Source: CAZYXO01 sp964651315
GTDB lineage: Bacteria; Bacillota_I; Bacilli_A; RF39; UBA660
Reading direction: 5' to 3'
DNA: 9,034 bases
Assembly: GCA_964651315.1 (NCBI GenBank)
Contig: CAZYXO010000046.1
Span: forward strand, 1-9,034
The position numbers and the translations under genes are program-made. Of the stretch, positions 1 through 5,173 are shown in pieces (position 1 is the stretch's first letter; the number at the start of each line of letters is the position of its first letter). The notes below the pieces were generated by a model. That model was not told the DNA's origin. It saw nothing but the letters and a program-made list of their open reading frames with translations, and searched no databases.

Positions 1-100
1 AGTCAATTAAATGCAATTGTCTTTTACAATTTAGAATTTTGTACATGATAATTTTATAAAGAAGTAATTTATTAAGAACTAAATTGGTAATTATATCAAT

Positions 101-129
101 TTTTCTTTTTTAAAATAATATGATATTAT
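101..129 (+). promoter_or_regulatory. Possible extended -10 promoter for the first gene
   Basis: An extended -10 (TG at 121-122, one base, then TATTAT at 124-129) lies 31 bases before the first start codon. The -35 at 17-bp spacing is poor (TTTTCT, 101-106), as is often tolerated with an extended -10. The rest of 1-159 shows no convincing gene: short open stretches run off the left edge, and a weak AATTGT/ACAATT hairpin (15-31) has no T tract. Confidence 0.35.
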
Positions 130-159
130 ATAGTTATAAAATAAAGGAGATGCTTTGAA

Positions 160-1218
160 ATGAAATTAAATTGGAAAAAGATAACATTAATCATATTATC
201 TATATTTTTTGTATGTATAATTGTGGATGTAATAAGTATTTATACAAGAAATAAACCTATATTTGCAATTCAAAAAGAAAATGGAATAAATAAAACATAT
301 AAAGGATTACTATATGATACTTATAATTGTGTGGAATATTCTCTGCCACAAATTAAATTTAAATGGGTTAAGTATAGTTGTAGTATAAATATTAATAACA
401 ATAATGTAATAGGTAAAATAGTCGATATTAAAGATGCTTATTTAGTAATTGAAGGAGTAAGTGATAATAATTATTTAAAATATAAAAATATTGCTCACGT
501 AGAATTATCGGAACTAGAAAATATAAAAGGCGCTAATAATTTAATAATTGGTCAGTTAATTAAATTAAAACCAATTGTTATAAAAGAAATATATCCTAGT
601 ATTATAACAACTAAAGAAATTGAAATAATAAGCATAATTAATGATTTTGAAATAATAAATGAAACTTATGTTTGTGATATGGCTTTAGAAAATATATATG
701 AAGATGATAATTATAAATATTATTTAAGTTGTATTATGAGTGATACTTTATTTATAAAATTTAATAATGGTAAAAAATATACTATAAAAGAAGCACTTAA
801 TAATAATTTAGTAACAACTAATGCGATAATTGATAAAGGATTTAATTTAATAAAAGAACCTAAATATGTAATAAGTTTAGATATAAATAATGATCAGGAA
901 ATAAAAGAAGTTTTAAGTTTTAATAATAACATGAGTATTAATAATAAATTATATTATTATGGTTTAAATAAAGTAAATGTAAATGTAAATGATAAAGAAT
1001 ATGAATTAAGTAATTATATAAAAGATAATAAAATAACTATTGATAATATAATAAATGATATGGAATTGATAGAAACTTATCGAGATGGTGGAAGTAAGTT
1101 ATATAAAAGTAAACAAAATAATAATTATAAAATACTTAAATGTAATATAGTAAATGGTAATAAAGATATTTATATTGGTAATATGGATTTAAGATATGAA
1201 AATAGTTTTTGTAAATAG
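160..1218 (+). CDS. Membrane-anchored extracellular protein of unknown function
   Basis: I do not recognise a named family. The start is set by AAAGGAGA at 143-150, nine bases before ATG. One hydrophobic segment (residues about 8-28) follows a Lys-rich N-terminus, so this is an uncleaved signal anchor with about 320 residues outside the membrane. Residues 84-160 read like a small beta-barrel module (GKIVDI...., GQLIKLKP..), reminiscent of DUF3221-type OB folds; this is only a resemblance. The C-terminal half holds a degenerate duplication: residues 205-232 (KKYTIKEALNN.., IIDKGFNLI) and 278-305 (KEYELSNYI.., IINDMELIE). Six cysteines of the outer part fall into three near pairs (57/74, 172/191, 328/351), suggesting disulfides. 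No terminator follows, so transcription may continue into the next gene. Its neighbours are also envelope proteins, which fits a surface role. Confidence 0.8.
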   Translation: MKLNWKKITLIILSIFFVCIIVDVISIYTRNKPIFAIQKENGINKTYKGLLYDTYNCVEYSLPQIKFKWVKYSCSININNNNVIGKIVDIKDAYLVIEGVSDNNYLKYKNIAHVELSELENIKGANNLIIGQLIKLKPIVIKEIYPSIITTKEIEIISIINDFEIINETYVCDMALENIYEDDNYKYYLSCIMSDTLFIKFNNGKKYTIKEALNNNLVTTNAIIDKGFNLIKEPKYVISLDINNDQEIKEVLSFNNNMSINNKLYYYGLNKVNVNVNDKEYELSNYIKDNKITIDNIINDMELIETYRDGGSKLYKSKQNNNYKILKCNIVNGNKDIYIGNMDLRYENSFCK

Positions 1219-1228
1219 ATGAAATATG

Positions 1229-1257
1229 TTGTAATTAAATGTTAAAAAATATATAAT
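1229..1257 (+). promoter_or_regulatory. Sigma-A-type promoter of the LiaF-like/DUF4097 operon
   Basis: TTGTAA (1229-1234) and a perfect TATAAT (1252-1257) are separated by 17 bp in the short gap after the first gene. Transcription would start near 1264, leaving about 20 untranslated bases before the ATG at 1285. No obvious response-regulator box is visible upstream. Confidence 0.65.
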
Positions 1258-1284
1258 GAAGTAGTAAAGAAAGAGGAAAAGAAA

Positions 1285-1959
1285 ATGAAAGTAAGTAATA
1301 TTTTATGGGGAATTGTTTTAATAATTGTAGGAGTTGTATTTGGCTTAAATGCTTTAGATTTAGTTGATATCAATTTGTTTTTTGCTGGATGGTGGACTTT
1401 ATTTATTATTGTACCTTGTTTTATTGGATTATTTAAGGAAGAAAGTAAAACTGGTAATATAATTGGTATATTTATTGGTGTGGCATTATTATTAGGCTGT
1501 CAAGAAGTTTTAGATTTTAACTTTATTTGGAAGTTAATTGTACCATTTATTATGGTTATGATAGGTTTATCAATTATATTTAAGGATGCTTTTAAAGAAA
1601 AGTTTAGTAAAGAGATTAAAAAATTAAATAAAAAAAATATGAAAGAATATTGTTCAACATTTGGTGGTCAAACAGTTGAATTTGCTGGTGAAGAATTTAC
1701 AGGTTGTTCAATTAGTGCAGTATTCGGTGCTGTTAAATGTGATTTAAGAGATGCTATTATTAAAGAAGATGTGGTAATTGAAACAAGTGCTATTTTTGGT
1801 GGAATTACAATTATTGTACCAGATAATGTCAAAGTTAAAGTGTCATCAACACCTATTTTTGGTGGAGTATCTGATGAACGTAAAAAGAAAAATAAAACAG
1901 GAGAAATTACAATTTACATTAATGCTTTATCGATGTTCGGGGGAGTAGAAATAAAATGA
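1285..1959 (+). CDS. LiaF-like four-helix membrane protein (LiaI/LiaF-TM + LiaF-type C-terminal domain)
   Basis: Four hydrophobic segments lie at about residues 7-24, 32-50, 58-72 and 81-99, followed by a charged linker (100-120) and a beta-rich cytoplasmic tail. The tail carries five evenly spaced FGG/FGA turns (126, 147, 171, 192, 218), the signature of the cell-wall-active antibiotic response (LiaF C-terminal) domain. In Bacillus, LiaF restrains the LiaRS two-component system that senses lipid-II-cycle antibiotics; many low-GC genomes carry stand-alone relatives whose job is not established. No LiaR/LiaS genes are in this window, so a signalling role is inferred only from the fold. AAGAGGAA at 1271-1278 serves as ribosome site. 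The stop codon overlaps the next start (ATGA, 1956-1959), so translation is coupled to the DUF4097 gene. Confidence 0.85.
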   Translation: MKVSNILWGIVLIIVGVVFGLNALDLVDINLFFAGWWTLFIIVPCFIGLFKEESKTGNIIGIFIGVALLLGCQEVLDFNFIWKLIVPFIMVMIGLSIIFKDAFKEKFSKEIKKLNKKNMKEYCSTFGGQTVEFAGEEFTGCSISAVFGAVKCDLRDAIIKEDVVIETSAIFGGITIIVPDNVKVKVSSTPIFGGVSDERKKKNKTGEITIYINALSMFGGVEIK

Positions 1960-2762
1960 GTGATGTACAAAGGATAATAAAATATTGTTCCATAGCGTTT
2001 GCAATATTCTTAATTTATACGATATTGTCAGGTTTAATGGGTGGAATTTTATCAATTGGAAATATATTTGATAATGATGATACAATAGCAGAAAAATTAG
2101 ATGGATTGGATATTGAAGGAAATGTTTCGATAATTAATATTGATGTTGCTAGTGTAGATATTACTGTTAAAACTGGTGATAAATTAAGTGCTGAAACTAA
2201 TAATAAAGATATTGAAGTCAGAGAAGAAAATAATAAATTATTTATTACGGAGAAAAAACGTAATTGGTATAAAAATAATAATACTGATTTAGTAGTATAT
2301 ATTCCTGAAAATATGATTTTTGATGGAATTGCTATTGAATCTGGTGCCGGAAAAGTCAATATTGATAAAGTGTTTACGAAGAAATTATATTTAGAATTAG
2401 GTGCCGGAAAAGTTAATATTAATTATTTGAATGTCGAAGATGAAGCAACTATTGAAGGTGGAGCAGGAAATTTTATTCTTAAAGATGGAGTAATTAATGA
2501 TTTAGATTTAGATATGGGTGTTGGTAAATTAGAAATCAAATCAAAGTTAACCGGTAATAATAAAATTGATGCAGGTGTTGGAACACTTGATATAGATTTA
2601 ATTGGAAGTATTAATGATTATAAAATAAATGTTGAAAAGGGAATTGGTTCAATTAAAGTTGATGGAAATGAAATGAAAGATAATTCTACTATTGGTAATG
2701 GTTTTAATAAAATTGATATCGATGGTGGAGTAGGCAGTATGAAGGTTAATTTTGCCAGTTAA
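1956..2762 (+). CDS. DUF4097 family beta-repeat envelope protein
   Basis: A single N-terminal membrane segment (residues about 10-36) precedes a long repetitive beta domain. Seven G[AVI]G turns occur at residues 130, 149, 169, 188, 207, 229 and 258, each followed by alternating hydrophobic residues (for example GAGKVNID, GVGKLEIK, GVGSMKVN). This is the right-handed beta-solenoid pattern of DUF4097/DUF2807 putative adhesins. DUF4097 proteins are commonly encoded beside LiaF-, PspC- or PadR-type genes in envelope-stress clusters; their biochemical function is unknown. The start is set by a strong GGGGGAG (1939-1945) inside the end of the preceding gene, with a 4-base ATGA overlap. The solenoid is probably outside the cell, tethered by the N-terminal helix. 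The minus-strand reading frame at 2015-2359 is only a shadow of these repeats. Confidence 0.85.
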   Translation: MSDVQRIIKYCSIAFAIFLIYTILSGLMGGILSIGNIFDNDDTIAEKLDGLDIEGNVSIINIDVASVDITVKTGDKLSAETNNKDIEVREENNKLFITEKKRNWYKNNNTDLVVYIPENMIFDGIAIESGAGKVNIDKVFTKKLYLELGAGKVNINYLNVEDEATIEGGAGNFILKDGVINDLDLDMGVGKLEIKSKLTGNNKIDAGVGTLDIDLIGSINDYKINVEKGIGSIKVDGNEMKDNSTIGNGFNKIDIDGGVGSMKVNFAS

Positions 2763-2781
2763 ATAAAAAAAGGTAGTATAA

Positions 2782-2932
2782 ATGAATAATTATATAAATT
2801 TAACATTAGATAATTTAGAAAAAGCAAAAAAGTGTTCCTTGTATATTTTATAATTGGGAAACATTTAAAGATGGAAAATATGTTTCAAATGCTTTAATGA
2901 ATAAAAATATGGTAGATAAATTATTTAAGTAA
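2782..2932 (+). pseudogene. Collapsed remnant of a GNAT/YoaP-type acetyltransferase
   Basis: After a plausible ribosome site (AAGGTAG, from 2770), ATG at 2782 opens a frame reading NNYINLTLDNLEK, which resembles the extreme N-terminus of YoaP-like N-acetyltransferases. That frame stops at 2851-2853. One frame over, 2834-2932 reads VPCIFYNWETFKDGKYVSNA and on to DKLFK and a stop; this resembles the extreme C-terminus of the same family (a thiol-oxidoreductase-like tail of the form FYNGKFVTN.L..KKF.KL). The whole acetyltransferase core of roughly 200 residues is missing and the ends are joined out of frame near an A-rich run (2828-2831). The remnant starts 19 bases after the DUF4097 stop, so it was probably a third operon gene. 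An alternative is a real 23-residue peptide ending at 2853, which I think less likely. Family assignment is from memory of the motif pattern. Confidence 0.55.
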
Positions 2933-2937
2933 AAAAG

Positions 2938-2976
2938 AAAATATTATTAATATGAAAAAAATTAATAATATTTTTT
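2938..2976 (+). terminator. AT-only hairpin terminator ending the LiaF-like operon
   Basis: A perfect 14-bp stem (2938-2951 with 2961-2974) made solely of A and T encloses a 9-base loop and runs into a T6 tract (2971-2976). The A-rich left flank could also make it work on the other strand. It separates the envelope operon from the ASCH/DUF3781 pair. Confidence 0.65.
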
Positions 2977-3015
2977 ATAAAATGGAAATGAAAATTAGAA
3001 ATTAGGAAAAATAAT

Positions 3016-3474
3016 ATGGTACATTTAGTATATTGTGATCATAAATCAAAAGAATTAGAAAAAATAATTAATGGCACAAAAACAATGATAATTAGGGGAG
3101 CAGCAGGAAGAAAAATTCCTCATAGTAGAGTATATGTTGATGAAATATTATATTTTATGGAAAAAGGAACTAAAAAAATAACTGCTAAAGGAAAAGTTGT
3201 TGATATTGAAAATTATGTAAAACTAACGGATGAAGAAATAACTAAAACAATCGAAGATAATAACGACAAATTATTATTAACTGATAAACAAAAAGAAAGA
3301 TGGCATAAGAAATGCTTATGTTTAGTTGAATTCAGTAATGTAGAAGAAATAAAACCACTGGATTTTGATCATCAAGGTAATATGGATGATTGGTTAATTA
3401 TTGAAAAAATAGAAGATGTTGTAGTTGGAACAAGTATTCCTTATAACTATGAAAATTCGAGATTTTATTTATGA
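3016..3474 (+). CDS. ASCH/PUA-like small protein of unknown function
   Basis: A 152-residue soluble protein with no signal peptide or membrane segment. The opening strand followed by KELEKIINGTKTMIIRGAAG (residues 12-31), a basic patch at 27-38, a DEILYFMEKG strand (42-51) and a late GNMDDWLIIE strand (121-130) have the length and order of a small beta-barrel of the ASCH/PUA-like group, which in characterised members binds RNA or modified nucleotides. I assign the fold by pattern only; the substrate is unknown. W96 and a short CLC pair (C100, C102) are noticeable. AGGA at 3004-3007 lies 8 bases before the ATG. The TGA stop overlaps the next ATG (3471-3474), so it is translated together with the DUF3781 gene. 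No clear promoter is visible in the 39 bases between the upstream terminator and the start. Confidence 0.6.
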   Translation: MVHLVYCDHKSKELEKIINGTKTMIIRGAAGRKIPHSRVYVDEILYFMEKGTKKITAKGKVVDIENYVKLTDEEITKTIEDNNDKLLLTDKQKERWHKKCLCLVEFSNVEEIKPLDFDHQGNMDDWLIIEKIEDVVVGTSIPYNYENSRFYL

Positions 3475-3719
3475 ATAAAATTGATTTAATTAATAACATT
3501 AATAAAATACACACAACTGAGTTAGGTAAAGAGAGAATTAAACGAAATCTTAATTTAAAAACTGATGATGTAGTTAATTGGTGTAAAGAAAAAATAAAAG
3601 AAGAAGAATGTGAAATTACTAAAATTGGTAAAAATTATTCTGCTATTATAGATAATATTAAAATAACTATTAATGCATATAGTTTTACAATTATTACTGC
3701 TCATAAAGAAAATACTTAA
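3471..3719 (+). CDS. DUF3781 family protein
   Basis: An 82-residue soluble protein that I recognise as DUF3781 from its order of motifs: LINNINKIHTTELG..RIKRNL near the N-terminus (residues 6-26), DDVVNWCKEKI (32-42), then GKNYSAIIDN and a C-terminal KITINAYSFTIITAHK strand (residues 64-79). Its length matches the small domain, so it looks complete. Function is unknown. It has no ribosome site of its own beyond the preceding coding sequence and starts inside the stop of the ASCH-like gene (ATGA), which indicates translational coupling and probably a shared task. A hairpin with a T tract closes the unit 55 bases downstream. Confidence 0.8.
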   Translation: MNKIDLINNINKIHTTELGKERIKRNLNLKTDDVVNWCKEKIKEEECEITKIGKNYSAIIDNIKITINAYSFTIITAHKENT

Positions 3720-3774
3720 GGCATTAATTTTATTAAATTATGTATGTGATTAACAAATTTAAAACTACTGAAAT

Positions 3775-3796
3775 ACATTAGAAATAATGTTTTTTT
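3775..3796 (+). terminator. Rho-independent terminator after the DUF3781 gene
   Basis: ACATTA (3775-3780), a GAAA tetraloop and TAATGT (3785-3790) form a 6-bp stem that runs directly into a T tract (T7 at 3790-3796). The stem can be extended by AAA/TTT pairs across one mismatch. Confidence 0.7.
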
Positions 3797-3827
3797 ATAA
3801 AAAAGTTGCAGAAAATAATTTCTGTTA

Positions 3828-3857
3828 ACAAATTAATTAAATTTGTAATGTTTTTTT
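3828..3857 (+). terminator. Second terminator-like hairpin in tandem
   Basis: ACAAATT (3828-3834) pairs with AATTTGT (3840-3846) around a 5-base loop, followed after AATG by T7 (3851-3857). The last 12 bases (TAATG plus seven T, 3846-3857) repeat exactly the end of the preceding terminator (3785-3796). A further CAGAAA/TTTCTG hairpin (3809-3824, loop ATAA) lies between them. The 4-base spacer before the T tract weakens the call. Confidence 0.45.
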
Positions 3858-3906
3858 AATAATCTATAAAATTTGTTGAAAGTCTAAATATAAAGTTAAA
3901 ATTTGT
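3839..3906 (+). repeat. Three AAATTTGT copies at exact 30-bp intervals
   Basis: AAATTTGT occurs at 3839-3846, 3869-3876 and 3899-3906, with starts exactly 30 bases apart, or about three helical turns. An inverted copy (ACAAATTT) lies at 3753-3760 and a near copy at 3828-3835. The array ends 34 bases upstream of the nuclease promoter, so binding sites for a regulator on one face of the helix are plausible. The intervening 22-base stretches are unrelated to each other. Confidence 0.5.
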
Positions 3907-3932
3907 GCAAAACGAAACAAAATTGTTTTGCA
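3906..3932. promoter_or_regulatory. Inverted repeat upstream of the nuclease promoter
   Basis: TGCAAAAC (3906-3913) and GTTTTGCA (3925-3932) are perfect 8-bp inverted arms around 11 bases. A smaller CAAAA/TTTTG dyad (3918-3930) overlaps it, so it may be an operator with alternative half-sites. It lies immediately upstream of the -35 element at 3940. Confidence 0.45.
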
Positions 3933-3952
3933 AAGTGATTTGACAGACTTTG
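3931..3952. promoter_or_regulatory. Operator-like dyad centred on the -35 element
   Basis: CAAAGT (3931-3936) and ACTTTG (3947-3952) form a 6-bp inverted repeat with a 10-base spacer that contains the TTGACA -35 (3940-3945). A dimeric repressor bound here would block polymerase directly. Inferred from symmetry and position only. Confidence 0.4.
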
Positions 3953-3968
3953 TTTTATGTGTTATTTT
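3940..3968 (+). promoter_or_regulatory. Promoter of the YhcG/DUF1016-type nuclease gene
   Basis: A perfect TTGACA (3940-3945) is followed after 17 bp by TATTTT (3963-3968). Transcription would begin near 3975, just before the AAAGGAG at 3977-3983, so the 5' leader is only about 15 bases. The in-frame ATG at 3957 lies upstream of that start and so cannot be the initiation codon if this promoter is used. Confidence 0.65.
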
Positions 3969-3989
3969 TCCTTAACAAAGGAGAAATAT

Positions 3990-4889
3990 ATGAATTATTA
4001 CAACGAAATAAAGCAAGAATTATTAAATAATGAAGTATATAAAAAAGTAAAAGATTATTCTAAAAATAAAAGTGATTTGAATACTTATTATAATGTTGGT
4101 AAATTAATTATAGAAGCACAGGGTGGAGAAGAAAGAGCAAAGTATGGAGAAAATTTAATTAAAGAATATTCAAAAAAATTAACACAAGAATTAGGAAAAG
4201 GATATGATACCTCATCACTTAAAAGAATGAGAAAATTTTTCTTGTTAATTCAAAAAGGTGCGACACTGTCGCACCAAACTGATTGTAGTCATTATGTTGA
4301 GTTACTGAAGTTTAATAATATAAATATAATTAATTATTATATAGATATTTCTATCAATCAAAATTTAGGTGTTAGAGATTTAAGAAAAAAGATAAAAAAC
4401 AAAGAATATGAAAGACTAGAAGCTAAAACAAAAGAAAAATTAGTAACTAAAAAAGAAAGTAAAATAGAAGATTATATTAAAAATCCAATAATTATAAAGA
4501 ATAACCATAATTATGAAGAAATTACTGAAAAAATATTAAAACAATTAATATTAGAAAACATAGAAGATTTTTTATTAGAACTAGGTCAGGGTTTTGCTTA
4601 TATCAATAATGAATTTAAAATAAAAATAGGAAATAAATATAATTATATAGATTTATTACTATTTAATATAAAATATAACTGTTATGTAGTTGTAGAACTT
4701 AAAGTAACTGAATTAAAAGCAGAACATATTGGACAAATAAAGAAATATATGGGATACATAGATAAAAATGTAAAAAATGTTAATCACGATGACACTATCG
4801 GAATAATTATAGTTAAAAAAGATAATAAATTTATTATGGAATATTGCAGTGATGATAGAATATTTAGTACTATTTATGAATATAATTAG
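3990..4889 (+). CDS. YhcG/DUF1016-type PD-(D/E)XK nuclease family protein
   Basis: A 299-residue protein with the two-part layout of the family. The N-terminal DUF1016 helical domain spans residues about 1-145 (YYNVGKLIIEAQGGEERAKY, then YDTSSLKRMRKFF and SHYVELL), and the YhcG C-terminal nuclease fold spans about 165-299. The nuclease core shows D221 in YIDLLLF and the E-x-K pair E236/K238 in VVVELKV, with Q249 in HIGQIKKYMGYID; these are the PD-(D/E)XK positions. Members are found near restriction-modification and other defence genes, and the cellular role is not settled. I chose ATG 3990, preceded by AAAGGAG with a 6-base spacer, over the in-frame ATG 3957, which falls inside the promoter. 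Odd point: the conserved tryptophan expected before SHY is Cys99 (DCSHY). A GC-rich palindrome lies inside the gene at codons 90-96. No clear terminator follows. Confidence 0.85.
   Translation: MNYYNEIKQELLNNEVYKKVKDYSKNKSDLNTYYNVGKLIIEAQGGEERAKYGENLIKEYSKKLTQELGKGYDTSSLKRMRKFFLLIQKGATLSHQTDCSHYVELLKFNNINIINYYIDISINQNLGVRDLRKKIKNKEYERLEAKTKEKLVTKKESKIEDYIKNPIIIKNNHNYEEITEKILKQLILENIEDFLLELGQGFAYINNEFKIKIGNKYNYIDLLLFNIKYNCYVVVELKVTELKAEHIGQIKKYMGYIDKNVKNVNHDDTIGIIIVKKDNKFIMEYCSDDRIFSTIYEYN
4257..4275. repeat. GC-rich perfect palindrome inside the nuclease gene
   Basis: GGTGCGAC (4257-4264) and GTCGCACC (4268-4275) are perfect 8-bp arms around ACT. The arms hold 12 G/C of 16 in a region that is otherwise mostly A and T. 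It encodes Gly-Ala-Thr-Leu-Ser-His using GCG, CTG, TCG and CAC, codons avoided elsewhere in this gene. It would form a stable hairpin in mRNA. Confidence 0.7.
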
Positions 4890-4943
4890 GATTGTTAAAA
4901 AATAATTTTATTCACACACAAATGGTTATTCTAAAAATTTTCA

Positions 4944-4972
4944 TTGATTAGATTTATTTATCTTGTTAGAAT
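4944..4972 (+). promoter_or_regulatory. Promoter of the small-peptide (toxin) mRNA
   Basis: TTGATT (4944-4949), 17 bp, then TAGAAT (4967-4972) with an extended TG at 4964-4965. Transcription would begin near 4979, giving a leader of about 65 bases. An inverted repeat, ATTCTAA (4928-4934) and TTAGAAT (4966-4972), brackets the promoter and may be chance. The stretch 4890-4943 shows nothing else I can support. Confidence 0.6.
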
Positions 4973-5005
4973 ATGTAACTGATATGTCTAACTATGTTAG
5001 GTGAA

Positions 5006-5033
5006 CTCCTTACTATTTATATAGTTTAAGGAG
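5006..5033 (+). promoter_or_regulatory. Hairpin masking the peptide's Shine-Dalgarno
   Basis: CTCCTT (5006-5011) pairs with AAGGAG (5028-5033) and ACTA (5012-5015) with TAGT (5022-5025), with a two-base bulge (5026-5027) and a 6-base loop. The masked AAGGAGGT (5028-5035) is the strongest ribosome site in the window, 8 bases before ATG. A strong but hidden ribosome site is typical of type I toxin mRNAs. Confidence 0.65.
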
Positions 5034-5043
5034 GTGGTTATTA

Positions 5044-5121
5044 ATGAGTAAACGAGAATTTTTTCTGTATTATTTCATAACACTACTATTTATAGTGATA
5101 TTTATATTACTATTTAAATAA
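5044..5121 (+). CDS. 25-residue hydrophobic peptide, putative type I toxin
   Basis: ATG 5044 follows AAGGAGGT with an 8-base spacer and opens a 25-codon frame ending in TAA (5119-5121). The product starts MSKREFFLYYF, continues with an unbroken run of Leu, Ile, Phe and Val and ends in a single Lys, so it is one membrane-spanning helix (about residues 6-23) with a basic N-terminus. Its size and layout match type I toxins that act by inserting into the cell's own membrane. I see no match to Fst/Ldr, TxpA/BsrG or holin-like toxin sequences. Support for the toxin call comes from the surroundings: its own promoter, a masked ribosome site, and a complete antisense transcription unit at its 3' side. 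Alternatives are a small regulatory membrane protein or a secreted amphipathic peptide. Toxicity is inferred, not seen. Confidence 0.65.
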   Translation: MSKREFFLYYFITLLFIVIFILLFK

Positions 5122-5157
5122 AAACTCCCCTAACTTAATTTGTTTTTGGTTAGGGGG
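5115..5157 (-). terminator. Terminator of the antisense RNA
   Basis: CCCCTAAC (5127-5134) and GTTAGGGG (5149-5156) form a perfect GC-rich stem just after the peptide stop. Only the minus strand has a U tract after it (TTTTTATTT, reading leftward through 5115-5124); the plus strand continues as GTTCAAGC without one. The orientation therefore marks the 3' end of a leftward transcript. Confidence 0.7.
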
Positions 5158-5173
5158 TTCAAGCAATTGAGTT

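Noticed and set aside
1..48. Tail of an upstream gene, or start of a leftward gene at 45
   Set aside because: A plus-strand frame is open from the edge to a TGA at 46-48 and a minus-strand ATG at 43-45 stays open to the edge, but neither has a ribosome site or recognisable motif over so short a length.
2015..2359. Minus-strand reading frame of 114 codons
   Set aside because: It lies wholly inside the repeat-rich DUF4097 gene, has no ribosome site or family resemblance, and mirrors the regular codon pattern of the opposite strand.
1956..3474. Mycoplasma-type code (TGA as tryptophan)
   Set aside because: TGA ends two genes exactly at coupled ATGA junctions, and tryptophans are encoded by TGG.
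3839..3906. CRISPR-like array
   Set aside because: The shared unit is only 8 bases, there are three copies and no cas genes; binding sites are a better reading.
3957..3989. In-frame ATG upstream giving an 11-residue longer nuclease
   Set aside because: It lies inside the promoter spacer and has no ribosome site; ATG 3990 has AAAGGAG at proper distance and matches the family's N-terminus.
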